DNA from: Globodera rostochiensis
Lineage: Eukaryota > Nematoda > Chromadorea > Rhabditida > Heteroderidae
Length of the DNA: 64,000 bases
Direction of reading: 5' to 3'
Assembly: GCA_018350325.1 (NCBI GenBank)
Contig: JAEVLN010000020.1
Span: forward strand, 527,796 to 591,795
The notes below the pieces were generated by a model, which had not been told where the DNA came from, searched no databases, and worked only from the letters and a program-made list of their open reading frames with translations. Within the stretch, counting starts at the first letter, position 1. Each line of letters opens with the position of its first letter. The position numbers were made by a program, and so were the translations under genes. Positions 13,501 to 26,111 of the stretch are shown piece by piece.

Positions 13501-16500
13501 TATATATAAAATATAAAATAAATCTTAAAACCCAAACATGCAGTTATAGTATTTTCAAATATCATAAAAATATATCTCTATACAACTAAGCTTGTTTTGT
13601 AAAAAAAACTAAATAAACTGCAAACTAATTATCTGGTGAAATATCCAAAATCATTTGTTCTATAACGTCGGACAAATGAAACTTGGCAGTATTAAAAAAG
13701 AGGTCAGCAAGTGTTCATAAATTTAGAGAATTTATTTTTTGAACATTGTTTAATCTTTAAAAAAAGATTGAAATTTTAAGTGGGTAGCGTACCTTGACAC
13801 GAGCCAGACGCTTCCACGGCCAGGTCCACACCCCGTCTTTTTTAAGTATATATTAGAAATTTCTTAATTATGATTTTAGGTGTTTAAAATATTTTTTTAT
13901 TTTTTAAATGTATTGAAATAACCTGAAATTTACTTGAATTTTGTCAACTAGCCTTATCAATCTAGTTTTTTTAATTATTTTAAAACTTTTATAAAATGTA
14001 ATTTTAAATAAAGTTCTTTGATATATTTTTACTTTGCCAAATATTAAAACTATCCTTATAACGGGCAACCGGCGACAATTGCGTGTTCATCTTCCGTCAC
14101 TAATTTAATTTGAATAAGATAGCAAGAAATCAACAAATTACGCAAATTTAGCGTTTGGAAGAATGGCTAAAAATTGTTTATGGAAAATGTTTTAAAAATT
14201 AATTATGCGTTAAAATTGTTTTTCGTTATCTAACTCAGAATTTTTTCATTGCCTCCCCCAATCAAGTAATTTTCATGCAATGTCGAATTGGTGTTGGAAT
14301 TTTTAAACATTGCTGTGAACACGGGTTCTTTTAATATGTAATTCTTAAAATTTAGCAAGTTAAATATATGCTTTGTTAATATTTTTTAGCAATATTTTTT
14401 ACTTGGTAATTTTCGTTCTATAACAAATCCGTTAACAGGCTTGCAGCATGCTATCAAAGTAATTATAATACCTAACACAAATTATCGCAATATGACATAC
14501 CGTAGTAAAATGACTTTTTTGTTTTATTGCAATATTTTTAAAATATTTTTTTCGCCATTTAAATTGTTATTATTGCAATTTCCCACAACGATACTGAGCT
14601 ATGCAGTTTATATTTAAGAAAATTATTAGACAACAATGTATGAATGTCACTGAAAAAATCACTTATATAATATTGAAAATAAAACTGATTAGATAAAAAA
14701 TAACAAATAATGATTAATTATTTAAATAGAATAATTTAACTGTGTGAAAATTAACTGTTTAATATTCAACACACAAAAAAACATAAATTTAAATTTTATT
14801 TAAATTATTTAAAAATATTTGGGTGGCCGTTCAAACAAAAATTTAAACAATATTATTTTCAAAAATATTAATTGCAAAACATTGGTAAAAAGACCAGGAA
14901 CAATTGCCTAAAAAATTGTTAAGTCATATAATTTATTTTACAGAGAGTGGGTCAGCCACCCGAAATACTACAATACTAAATAATGATATAAATTTAAATT
15001 CGGCTCAGGGCTTTACCTCAACGTGATTTTGGTCCTTCAAATTTAAATGAACTAAAAATTTGTAATTAAATAATTCTTGGTATATTTCAAATGCCGCGTA
15101 GCCGGTTGTGAGTTAAAGTTCGTGGGCACGAAACAATGACGGTCGTTGGATCGCTGGTTTTATGAACGCTCATTCACACAACGTAAGTTACCCACCCTAG
15201 CTGAAAAAACTTGGTCGCATGTTGTTCAGGTTCCTCAACAGGATTACCGACGAATGAGAAGAAAAAAAATTAATTAAATCCATGCTCCAATTTAAATAAT
15301 TTAAAAGATTGATTCCTCTAGAAATTAAATTTATTAACAAATAATATTAAAAGACAACCTTTCTTGAAGGTTTATAAAAATGTGCATTTCATGCAAAGCG
15401 AGAACGCTTTAAAATAATTATGTTTATTGAAACAGAGACAAAATCAACAAAAATAATCTGAGGATTTGAAAATTTATTAATATTAAACATCATATAATGT
15501 AATTTACGCTAAAGCTGAAAGAGTATTTAAAGGCAACGAAACCCAACGTATTTGATGATTTAATAATGTTTAATTCAATTTTGGAACGATGTAATAGTTT
15601 TGTTAAAAAAATTGAAAAATTTCGAAAAATTTGCCAATTTGAATAAAAGCTTAAAATACAAAATGTTAATTTAATAAAATTAAGAATTAATTTACGTAAT
15701 CTGAAATATTAAATTAATTCTTCATTATTCTAAATTTATAGCAACTAAGCAATTAAAAATAAATATTACTTAAATATCATGACTTTGCAAGACGTACTAG
15801 ACGAAAATCACCAATCACCATGTCTATATTAAAATTGCCCTTCGGCATAAACTTTAAAAGAAAAAAGATAAAATGTCACAGTATAATTAATGTTTAAAAA
15901 TATCCATAAACTGATTGGTAAAATTATTTTTAAATGCAAAATGACTATTATAATAATCGTGGATTTCCCGCATAAAGATCAAATAGGTAAGAGGATGAAT
16001 ACCTTAAGATATATCTTAAAAGTATTTAAATATGGGGATTTTCGGGAAGAAAAATAAAACGTTCTTTCGAATATTTAATGTATTATTTGAATTTGTATCT
16101 TTAAATGATTAATTATATCTACATCGGAGTGTAAAAAAAAATGTTTCGGATACATCTTCAGATACATTCACTAATAAGAACGAAAAGAACAATAAATAAC
16201 CAAAAATAACAACAACGATAATTCCAATAATTATGATAATAGTTCAAACACTGTAATTTGTCAGCTATTACTGTATTTTCAATACGATAATAACGATATT
16301 TATATACTATTTAAATTTCAAACAAAAAAAAAATTTAAAAAAAATATATAGCATTAAATAAATTAATCATTTGTGTAAATTGTTTTTGTTTTTTAAGGCA
16401 CTAAAAAATAAATATAAAATGCCCAATAAAAATACTCAAATAGTGATACCTATTCAAATAACACTACTCGCACTTAAAACGAGAAGAACACACCTACAAC

Positions 16501-17789
16501 CGACAAGAAAAAGGTTAAAAATAAAGATTTATAGAAATTGATAAATTTGTTAAAAGTAAAATGAGAAGAATTTTAAAAATTTTATTAAATACAATTTTTT
16601 AAAACAACAATTTCCCAAAATAAAACAAAAATTTAAAATAGTTTAATACGTCTGGTTACATAAAAGTTTTATTAAGATCATAAAACAAAATTAAAAATTT
16701 TGAACTTCGTATGGTATAAATTCTCAATGTAAAGCAGAGTCAATATGGATTAATACACAGAATAATAGACTAAAATTATGAGACATATCAAAAGATATAA
16801 GTAAAAATTAAAATAACAAAATATTAAAGAATGAAAATAAAATTCTAATAAACCGTTAAAGGTTTCAATAATTCACTTAATATTAAAAAAAAAAAGTTTC
16901 GTGGAACCACGCTTGCCACGCTGAGCACCCTACTAGTGAATAAAAATAAGCCATACTTCATCAAGACATCAAGCAAAAAATTTATAAGATATAAATATTT
17001 AACATTTATTTATGATAATAAATATGTACTTACTAATTGGAATTTAATTTTCGTCATTAATATTATGCTTTGTTGCTATTAAAAAATAAATTAAATGGAT
17101 CTTTATTTTAAAGTTTAATTATAATAATCCACAAGATACTTAGGAATAAAAACATAAAAAGTTAGAGTTCACCCATTCGGTTTTGAAAAGAAATTAAAAC
17201 GTAAATAATGTTAAGCTCATCATAAAATGAGACTTAATAACATTTTTACGATAAAAAATAATCCGGGCAAAGCTTGAAAAGATATAAAAATTAATTATTA
17301 AAAAATGTTTTAAAAAGCATTCGTTTTCTTTATTCAAAACAAAACAAAAAAATGCTTTGAAAGCATAAAAAATTATATAATAATTACAAAACAACAAAAT
17401 TATTATACATAAAAAAAAATTTTTGTCTGAAAATTTTTTTGTAAGATAAATATCATAAAGAAGTAAAATTTTTTATTAAATTTATGGTAAGCTACGCGTT
17501 TTCTGAGTATTAAGCACAAATATATATAACTAATATAACTCAAATGGTCTTTAAGCCGTTAAATTTATATTGAAAAGTAAATAAAATTAAAATATTGAAT
17601 ATTGAATTTAATTTTTGTTAAATTACAGAAAGATTTATACGGATAATCAATGTTTTTAAATGGAATTAGTATTTAAAAAATAATGAATAATAGTAGAATA
17701 TACACTAGAATGTTAGGAATGGAAGACTCCGGCAATGGACACTATCAATGATGATTGTGTCCTTTGAAATTAAATATTAAATGTAATGA

Positions 17790-17853
17790 ATGCCTATAAA
17801 TATTTCAATAAAATAAAAATTCCTTAAGAATAAAAGAGATATCCGAACTATGT
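17790..17853 (+). repeat. 64-bp dispersed repeat, copy 1
   Basis: Nearly identical to 20,206-20,266: CTATAAATATTT, then AATAAAATAAAAATTCC, TTAAGAAT and CGAACTATGT. Same orientation, 2.4 kb apart, no coding potential. Confidence 0.55.
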
Positions 17854-19061
17854 CTTTAAAATTCTCTGATTAAATAAAAAATATTTTTTTAAAGAATAGA
17901 AAAGGATTTATTAATGTAAAATTAAATATTATAAATCAAATTTAAATTTTATTTGATATATATTCCTTATCTTTATTATACTTAATGAATTCTTACATTA
18001 CTGTGATAAAAATTAATCACAAAATGACTAATATTCAAATTGGGCATCTTCAAGCGTTTACTTAACAAAAAAATCCATTGAACATTGTATTTTTTCAAGC
18101 GTATACATGTCATCGACAGAAACTACCCCTGTGGCGCAGTTCGGAATAATAAAATATAGAATAATCATCGCGCTAAAACAATCTCAAAATGAATTAAAAA
18201 ACGTAAGACAAAAATACGTATATATAAAGAAATATCAGTCTTTTTAATATAAGATTGTATAGCTTTGGCATTCTAGAACTCACTCTCCTGCTAAACAATT
18301 AAGTAACAAATTTACAATCAGATAAATTGTTTAATTTTAAAGTAAGTTGACAATTAATTATATGTGAAACTCATAGACTTAAATGCAAAAATCTCGTCGA
18401 ATACACGTCGAAATGTCATACAAAAAACTTACAATTGTAAAATTTAAATTCATAGCTCAGCTACAGAGAAAATCAAACAAGAAAATGCCTAAAAATAAAA
18501 AATAAATCTATTTAAAAAAATTCGCCAACAAAATTAATAGGGCAGGTTCGAGCTTTGGCCGTCGAATACTGTTGTTCTCTGCGTTTTTTGTATGCAACAT
18601 AAACTTTTTTTTAATTTAAAATCAAAAAAAAAATTAATTAATAAACAGAAGTTGTAAATTAAATATTTGATGAATTAATGCCCTTTATTTAAATAGATGT
18701 TTGAAAATTCATTATATTCTTTGGGGTAAGTATAATAACCAAAGTTAAAGAACGAGTGAGTGACATCAATGTTTATTTCTGTAATAAATAAAATTAAAAA
18801 CATATAAATAACATTATTAACAAATTTGGTTCGGAGATTAAACAAACAACAAACCTTGCTAAATAAATAAATTTAATTTTATTGAAAGAACTTGATTAAA
18901 ACAGTTAATGATCCAAATATAATTGGATTAATCATCTTTAATTCAATTGTTAATTATATTTTGTTTAAGGTCATGTTAAGAATTCACGCATTAACCATTG
19001 TTAAAATTTTACAGAACGGATCATAGCAAACGATATTAATAATTTACATATACAAAAACTA

Positions 19062-19506
19062 GGGTTGGACAGGAACGGATATCCGGAACCGGAACCGATA
19101 TCCGGGTGTTTTGGGCAAATTATTTTTTCGGAGAGATTTTTTTTTTGATGGTGTTAAAGCGACTCGAAGCGAAGTGTAATTTTTATTTGCAATTTTGGAT
19201 GAATTTTCTCAACATTCTTAAAAAATTAAAAACTTATTCAAGAAGCGCTAATTTTCTAGTTTGTATACCTTCAGAATATCTTCAAAAAGTGTAAAATTGT
19301 ATTTTAGAAAAAAATTTTTGGCGTCCTTGGATTTCCCCAAACTTTGCTGTTATGCCCTTTAAAATCAACATGTCTGTTTGATTAACTTTTTTTGGAGAAA
19401 ATTACGTTAAATTTTTTTTTAAAAAAATTTTTACCGGTATCCGGGTGTCAAGGAACCGGTGGAACGCTACCCGGGGGACCCGATAATATCGGTTCTTGTC
19501 CAACTC
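19062..19506. mobile_element. 445-bp MITE with ~25-bp inverted ends and TA target duplication
   Basis: The left end GGGTTGGACAGGAACGGATA matches the reverse complement of the right end (GAGTTGGACAAGAACCGATA). Both are flanked by TA (19,060-61 and 19,507-08), as expected for Tc1/mariner-type insertion. Near both ends lie CCGGAACCGG/ACCGGTATCCGGGTG motifs, so the subtermini are also inverted. No transposase is encoded; the internal open frame (19,106-19,294) is incidental. Confidence 0.75.
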
Positions 19507-22365
19507 TAACAAAAACCTTCGCTTAAATAAAATATTTAGATAAAAAACTGGGTGTCTTTTTATTTGAATTTGTTTATTGTTTTATTCTTTTTTATTTTTA
19601 AAATGATTATACCTTCTCATAATAAAGCGATTGAATTTTATTAAAGTTTTTACGGAGTATTGTACGCATAAATTAAAAATAAATTAATATACCTAATTTG
19701 AACAATAATTTCAGTATATATTTGTTTAAAAGCAATTCCTAGGAAAAAATATAATACAATGAAATTTAATTATATTATCTAAAAATAATTGACTAATATA
19801 AAAAAACCATAGCAAAAAAATATTAAATATTAAAATTTTTTATTAACGGGAAAGTTTAATTTAAATAATTTAAAGCAAAATTGGTTGCAAATGAAGAAGG
19901 CTTATGACATGGTGAAAGGGCCCTGTATTCACATGATCGCGGCTTAAAAACTATAAATAATTTTATTTCGGTTTGACAAGGCGCTGCCCCGAAAACGTAT
20001 CAATGCTTGATATTTTAAAAGAGAAATTTTTATTATAATTTTTAAAATTGAAATAAACTCTTCTTAACCCAATAAAGTTAAAAAAGTAGTAAAAACTGCG
20101 CCAATTCAATAAAAGAAAATTAAATCATATTAATCTCATCAATCACTTTTTATAAAAAATGTAAATATATCTTAATATTAATGATTTGAGTCGAGATTTA
20201 AAATCAGCTTATAAATATTTTAATAAAATAAAAATTCCTTAAGAATGAAAGAGATATACGAACTATGTATCTCGCCTTTTCGACCATTTAAAAAAAAAAT
20301 AGGAAAAGATCGTAATAATATCTATGGCATAAATGCCTCTAATCTAACTATGGCTTAAAGAAGCAAACAAAATTACTTTAGAAGATTTAATATACAGAAA
20401 CACTTTTGAAACAATTTAAATTTAAAAAGTTGTTAATTAAATAAATGCTAGTAATAACTAGTTATCGTGAAGTCAAAAAGTCTCGTTAATTATAAAAAGC
20501 GAATTGTATTTAATAATAATATTTCAGCGACGGTGCAAAAATAAACTGGACTTTTAAATATGTAAATTTATTAAGCAATAATTAACGTTGCATTAAACCA
20601 TATTCATCTATATAACTAAAACACCGCATAGCCTATCTTCTCAATCTTAGCAAAAAATTATAAAATGAAAATAAAAAAGTAATCATAACTGACTGCTGAT
20701 TTTACAATGAAAATAAGAATAAAAAAAGTAATCGACTTCTAAAAAATTTTCAATTAAATATCATTTGCATAAATGATTTTTTTTAAATAAGCAAGTAATG
20801 GCTAAAATAGAAAATTAATTAGCCTATTCAAACTAAGTGGTATTTTAAATATAAATTAGAATGATTGAAGGAGAACGAACAGATAGCCGTGTGACACGTT
20901 TGGCGAACCCAGAAGTTAGAATTTTACAAAGCGCGTGTCGAAGGCTTGAATGTTTATAACATTTTTACTAAAACATATAAAGAATATAATTATTATAAAT
21001 ATTAAAAAATTCTTATTTCATATAAAAACGTTCAAACAACAACACAGTCTTTCTATTAGAATGTTGCCCAAAGAAAATGCATAATTGAAATCAGCTAAAT
21101 AAATAGCAAGGATACTGAGGGTGACTAGATACTGAGACTATTTTCTCTTCTATATTTAATCTCTCACAGCAGCAAAAGTAAATAACAAATTTAATTTAAA
21201 TTTACCAATTACTTATTTCATAACATTAAAGATTAATATATATAAGTTAAGAATAAATTTTGTTTTATAAATTTTCAAAGATCAAATTTTAAGATTTTTC
21301 ATAATAATAAAATTGCATTAATTAAAAGCATTTCATCTGAATCATGTTTCATTTGGACGTAAGCAGATTTTTAAAAAAAGCTTCATACGACTTTAAAAAA
21401 CATACTTAACTTTAATATAAAAAAAGTTAAAATCACATATTTATTTACAAATAATTATGAAAAAATATATATTTGAAAATTAAAAAAAATAATAATAATT
21501 ATTGGCTATAAATAAAAATAGGTTTCAATATTCAATTATTTAAATTAAAATTACTTTGCTATTAACGAAAATATTGATTTTAAGATTCGCTCACCATATC
21601 AAAACAATGTTAGAGTTGATGAACTTATTAAATCCTTATAATTTTAAAAACTACCTAGCCTTACTGATAATGCAAAAATTGTATTAAATAAAAAATTTCT
21701 TCATTAAAATAGCATTTTAATTTTAAAAAATTACTCGTCAATTATGGCGTTCAGAATTAGGAAGTCTCATAAATAGCAATTAATAAATATATAAAGCTTG
21801 TCAAGGCTTAAAATGGAAAAAGGATCTTTGGATGAATGGCACAAAGCGTCAATTTTTTCCTGTTGTTTAAATGCATTAAAGCTTAACGAACGACCCAGGA
21901 TTTTTTCTGGATTTTTGTCCGGAAATCGGCAGACACCTCCTTAAAATAAGGTCCAGGATCCGGATCCACAGGCATAGCTAACCACGGGTTTCCCTTAAAA
22001 AAATCTGTTTTTTTTATAATTTATACCCTATTTTTATGCAAATCAAGTTAATTAATTGAATATTGCAAAAACAATTTGTTTCTTATGTGTATATTTATTT
22101 TCTAAAACGTTTGCTAGACATGTTTCCAATTCGCAGTTATTTTTAAAACCGATATATTTTAAACGTGAAAATAAATTCAAAATTAAATTATTATGTTAAT
22201 TATTATGAAAAAGAATGTTAGTAAGTAAAAAAAGTATTTTTATGTAACCCATAAAAAAATAAAATCATTTCGTACTATTTAAATAAACGATAATAACGCA
22301 AAGTTACACTACTTAATTGATAAATAAAATGCTTTAAATCATTAAATACTAAATAACAATTAAAT
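19507..22365. other. AT desert, right part
   Basis: Same character as the rest of the desert: no coding-like frame, only the 64-bp repeat copy at 20,206 and small GC-rich pockets near 20,880 and 21,940. It ends abruptly at the start of the lectin segmental array. Confidence 0.5.
20206..20266 (+). repeat. 64-bp dispersed repeat, copy 2
   Basis: Partner of 17,790-17,853, differing at only a few positions. Confidence 0.55.
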
Positions 22366-22430
22366 TAATTATATTATGATGCCCAAAAAATCATTCCCCA
22401 ACACTTCGTTCGGTCTTTCCAAAAACATTC

Positions 22431-23680
22431 TCAAAATTGTCCCGATTTTTGGCAAATTGCGCCTGTCATCTGTATTTCGCAGCCCACATCGTTCCACTGT
22501 CCGTCCACACTGAACATATGCACGCACTCCTCATTTGTGCCGGCTGTACAAAACATTGAAGGAAAAATATGAAATTTTTGATTTTAGTAAAATTTACAAA
22601 AATCTTCACTCAATAATTTTGAAGAAGGTAAAACGAGTACTTTTTCTTATTTATTTACTTAATTTATGAAGCTTAAAATAAAATACTCGGATCAGTGTAT
22701 TTATTAGTGCCAGATGGCTGCCCGATTCCCCATGGATATATGTTTCTGCCGCCGGTTGTCGATTCAACTGTGGTAATCTCGGGCTAAAATGGTCATTTAT
22801 TCTAATGGATGTTTCTTGGGGTATAATTTTCTGATTATTCATACCACATTGCCGAAGGTGGCTAGCGTTCCGTTTGGCCAAGTGCTTTGATATTGAGCGC
22901 CGGCACGGACACGACGAAGTCCAATCCTAGGAATAGGGCAGAGTTGTTTAAAGCAAAGAAATAATTAAACTAATTAAAATCAATAAAAGGAAGGAATCAT
23001 TTTAATGTATAAAATCGATGTAAATTTGGCAATACCATAATGTGTTGAATAGTGTTGTTGCCAAACGGTATGTCTGCAGGGAGCGGGCAATCGATCGAGC
23101 GATCATTCGACCAAGTAACCGATTCTCAGCTTCATTATCAATGCTGGCCAGTGAAGCAGCGGGATCTTCAGCTCTGCACGCTGCTACCGCTTGGCTAAAT
23201 ACCAATTTTGAGGGATAATGAGAAAATACGAAATTTTTAAAATAATATTTTTAATTAATTAGCAATCCGTCTCTTCACTCACTTCCAATCCATTAAACCT
23301 TCGACAACTTTGTAACAGTTGCCACCAGAAATAGTCCAGCCGAAACCGGTGCACACAGCAACACTCGGGTTGTTCAAATTGAAGGGTGCTGATGCCGATG
23401 ATGCTGTTTGGTTTGTTGAGGGCAGTACGGTTGCCGGAGATGATGTTACGTTTGTTGAGGGCAGTACGGTTGCCGGAGATGATGTTACGTTTGTTGGGGC
23501 CTGTCTTTTCTTTCGACTTTGTTCTTCATGTCCGTAAGTCTCTTGAACAGAATCACTTCCACCAAATGAATTCTTAAAAATTACAAAGAATCGTTAATAG
23601 AATCAAATCAAGTATCTCACCGAATTTGCTTCATAAATTTGTAAAATTATTAGAATTGTGAATATTATTTGGGACAGCAT
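22431..23680 (-). CDS. Secreted C-type lectin-domain protein, copy A (intact, 6 exons)
   Basis: Exons on minus are 23621-23680, 23283-23572, 23036-23194, 22845-22926, 22687-22783 and 22431-22543 (801 nt, 266 residues). All introns are GT..AG (48-143 bp) and all phases close. Residues 1-20 are a signal peptide (MLSQIIFTILIILQIYEANS). An RKKR furin-like site lies at about 40-43, followed by a Thr/Ser/Pro linker with two 13-residue TNVTSSPATVLPS repeats. A C-type lectin fold runs from about 94 to the end: six cysteines, the WIGL motif, QPS where sugar binders usually have EPN/QPD, and a closing WNDVGC. Family knowledge predicts an extracellular carbohydrate-binding or decoy-type lectin. Loss of the canonical EPN/QPD triplet makes classical calcium-dependent sugar binding uncertain. 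A TATA box lies 53 bp upstream of the ATG. Confidence 0.88.
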
Positions 23681-23732
23681 CTTCGTTGATTAGTTTAATT
23701 GACCAAATTTTATGTGAACTGCATTACTAGGG

Positions 23733-23740
23733 CTTTTATA
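23733..23740 (-). promoter_or_regulatory. TATA box of lectin copy A
   Basis: TATAAAAG on the minus strand, 53 bp upstream of the ATG at 23,680. It is conserved in all four lectin copies (27,384; 31,096; 33,185). Confidence 0.6.
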
Positions 23741-24900
23741 TTTGTGAATCACGCGCTCATGGCTTAATTGTCTGCGTTTTAACTTCCAATTTATGTTTGA
23801 ACAGCAACAATTTTATTTGAAATGGTTAAATTTCAAAAAAAGTACAATTTTAAGCTTTATTTGTTCAAATTTTTGATACCAATTTCAACATCCGTAAAAT
23901 AATTGTCGCGTTATAGCCTGATTAAAATTAAATTGAAATTATCTAATATGAATTGAACTTAACAAGAAAATTTTAAAGGAAAATATTGAACTTTTGATTG
24001 TTAAGCGTATTTTTTTAGAATTTTTAACATTTTGTTAAAAAAATTTCATAAGTTTTTGAAAGGTCGGCCGTTGGGGGGTGCCAATTGTCCTTATTTACAA
24101 GATTATTGAGGCTTCCGTCCTTATTTTGTCCTTATTTTCGGGTTTTGGGAAATTTTTTTTCGAATTTACTAGTTGAATTGTGAAGGTTTAGCGTAAGGAC
24201 CAATTTTCTTAACTGTTTAATTTTAAAAAAAATTTCCCCGGCGGCGCCTATCAGCACCGCCGGGCTCCTCCCCATCCCTAAAAGCTTCACAAAATTACCG
24301 TATTTGTTAAATTTGGTTGCAAATCTCTCAATAAAAGGAGTGGAAAATTCAAAATTTCTCGGCTGCGCCTATCGGCTAAAGCCCGAACATGACAGGAGTC
24401 CTGCCAGGATTTACTAGTACTCCTGATCCGGAAGGTCGGGGTTCGGGGGTTTTTTTTTTAAATTTTCTCCTAAAATTTATGGGTCAAATTTTTGTTTTAT
24501 TGAATAATTTCCAGAATTGGTTGACAATAGGCTGATATTGTTTAAATTTGTTCTTATAAAAGAGAAGGGAAGGCATCTGGGATGTAAGCGGATCCCAAAA
24601 AACTCCGGAAACCGGAATTCCTGTTCTGACAATGCCCGGAATATTTTTGCTAAAAGGTCAGTAATAATGGATTTTTGAGAATTCTGCTTCCTTCTGGTGG
24701 CAGGTGGGTCAGCGGTGCCGATAGGCGCCGCCGAGAAAATTTTGAATTATTTAATGTATAAGAGATTTGCAACAAAAATTTATTGCGCTTTCGATCCGAG
24801 TACCGAATAGTGCAAAAAATATCCGAGTGCCGAACGTCCCAGTGCCGAATGGTCTGAACTCGAAGCGGAAACGCAATTATAATTATTTGTTTGAGCAGGC
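23741..24900. other. Lectin-unit spacer with GGCGGTGCCGATAGGCGCC-type palindromes
   Basis: No gene seen. It contains GC-rich imperfect palindromes related to GGTGCCGATAGGCGCCGCC at about 24,237-24,262, 24,359-24,378 and 24,712-24,733. The same motif recurs across the window and probably marks a family of small non-autonomous elements. Confidence 0.5.
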
Positions 24901-24901
24901 T

Positions 24902-25132
24902 ATGGTTGGCGCTTTGCTGGAGCACTTTATCGCCGGCAATGCTCCTCCGTCAAAAGCAAAGAAGTTCCACGACGTTAATATGATTCTGTCAATCCTTCAT
25001 TGGTACCTAAACGCAAAAGCGGCGCTGCCTCAACTTCAAGACGATCATCAGTACATCCAGAACCAAATCACCCCTCATTTGATTGTTGAAGTCCTTAGTG
25101 GAATTTCCAGCAATTACCACATGAATTCTTAA
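24902..25132 (+). CDS. Unidentified 76-residue ORF, duplicated with the lectin unit (copy 1)
   Basis: From ATG 24,902 the frame runs 76 codons (MVGALLEHFIAGNAPPSKAK... to SSNYHMNS). It is open a further 45 codons upstream without an ATG. It lies on the strand opposite the lectins. The second copy at 28,580-28,810 differs by a single Trp-to-Arg change, consistent either with constraint or simply with recent duplication. The composition looks globular and coding. No known domain; possibly one exon of a lost gene. Confidence 0.35.
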   Translation: MVGALLEHFIAGNAPPSKAKKFHDVNMILSILHWYLNAKAALPQLQDDHQYIQNQITPHLIVEVLSGISSNYHMNS

Positions 25133-25297
25133 ATTAATTTGTTTTGTCCGGTTTGTTATTTGTTCTACAATTGCTTCATCACATGATAAAAATTTTATGT
25201 TTGGATTAAAATCTATAAAATTTTGTTGGTGAGACTTAGTGTTATCCTTTTTCGAATGACGACGGAGTTGAAATATTGCGTTTCAAAAAATTAGGTT

Positions 25298-25371
25298 GGG
25301 ACGGTAGTGGCCGGGACGGTAGTGGCCGGGACGGTAGTGGCCGGGACGGTAGTGGCGGGACGGTAATGACC
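25298..25371 (+). repeat. 15-bp minisatellite GGGACGGTAGTGGCC, ~4.5 units
   Basis: Four head-to-tail units plus a partial one, immediately 5' of the non-LTR retrotransposon relic. An identical array is at 28,976-29,049. Confidence 0.8.
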
Positions 25372-26049
25372 CCTACTCAAAATATATGTAGGTCCAACGC
25401 TCGAATATGCAATCGGTATTGGGATTATCTAACAAAATTGAACGGGTGCAAAAAACATTTACACGTAGGGCCCTCACCAAATGTAAACTCCCCAAGTGTT
25501 CCTATAATCAACGTCTGAAATTATTTAATTTGGAAACTCTGGCATTCATCGCAAACTTTTTGATCTCTGTATGTATTATGCACAAAAAATATGTTACAAT
25601 CACACTCATTTCGATCCAAAAAATATTGTCACATTAAACACGCGTCCTAGCCGTAAACATTCCCTCCAAATCTACAAAAAGAGAAAGACCCCATTTATAC
25701 AATTGGACAGTGGACAATCCGACAGTGGACAATTGGACAGTGGACAATCCGACAAAAGTGGACAATTCAACAGTGAATGAAATCCCCAAGTGTTCCTACA
25801 ATCAACGTTTGAAATAACTCTGGCATTCATCGCAAACTAAACCCCATTTATTTCCAATTTATTCCTTCACCGCTGCACGGAATTCCCTCCCCTCTGACAT
25901 TGTCTTGATCTCTCCCCCTCAGCTGTTCAAAGCTAAATTGCTGTCCCACTTAAAGACATTTGAAATAATTAAAAAAATTTGTTTGCATTGATTCCATCAT
26001 GTTAGTGATTTGCTTGCATTTCCTTTGATGTGATAAATAAACAAATAAA
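25372..26049 (+). mobile_element. 3' end of a non-LTR retrotransposon (jockey/CR1-like), relic 1
   Basis: Translated fragments match the C-terminal region of non-LTR reverse transcriptases: YVGPTLEYA, then SNKIERVQKTFTRRAL, YNQRLKLFNLETLAF, and at the end FTAARNSLPSDIV..LFKAKLLSHLKTF. Frames are interrupted by frameshifts and stops, so it is dead. The 3' tail ends in GATAAATAAACAAATAAAT. A minisatellite interrupts it at 25,705-25,770. It is duplicated at 29,050-29,770, and its last ~80 bp appears inverted at about 34,775-34,852. Confidence 0.75.
25705..25770 (+). repeat. Minisatellite of GGACAGTGGACAATC(C)-type 15-mers
   Basis: About four units alternating GGACAGTGGACAATC/TT inside the retrotransposon relic. 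The homologous array at 29,383-29,487 is longer, so the array length changes. The reverse complement (GACGGATTGTCCTCT) forms arrays at 35,180 and 36,235. Confidence 0.7.
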
Positions 26050-26111
26050 TTATATTATGATGCCCAAAAAATCATTCCCCAACACTTCGTTCGGTCTCTC
26101 CAAAAACATTC

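Larger units (their letters stand above)
1453..19061. other. AT-rich gene desert
   Basis: About 17.6 kb of extremely A/T-rich DNA. All frames are broken every few dozen codons, the open stretches are Lys/Asn/Ile/Phe-rich, and none joins into spliced exons. By eye the A-rich strand changes along the desert: roughly A-rich to 6.0 kb, T-rich 6.0-9.4, A-rich to 12.0, T-rich to 14.6, then A-rich. The only contents I can support are the repeat pairs, GC pockets and one short ORF listed separately. The stretches between them hold nothing recognisable. Confidence 0.6.

Noticed and set aside
1..22365. AT-rich desert as mitochondrial DNA or a nuclear mitochondrial insert
   Set aside because: No mitochondrial protein, rRNA or tRNA genes are readable in any frame or code over 20 kb.
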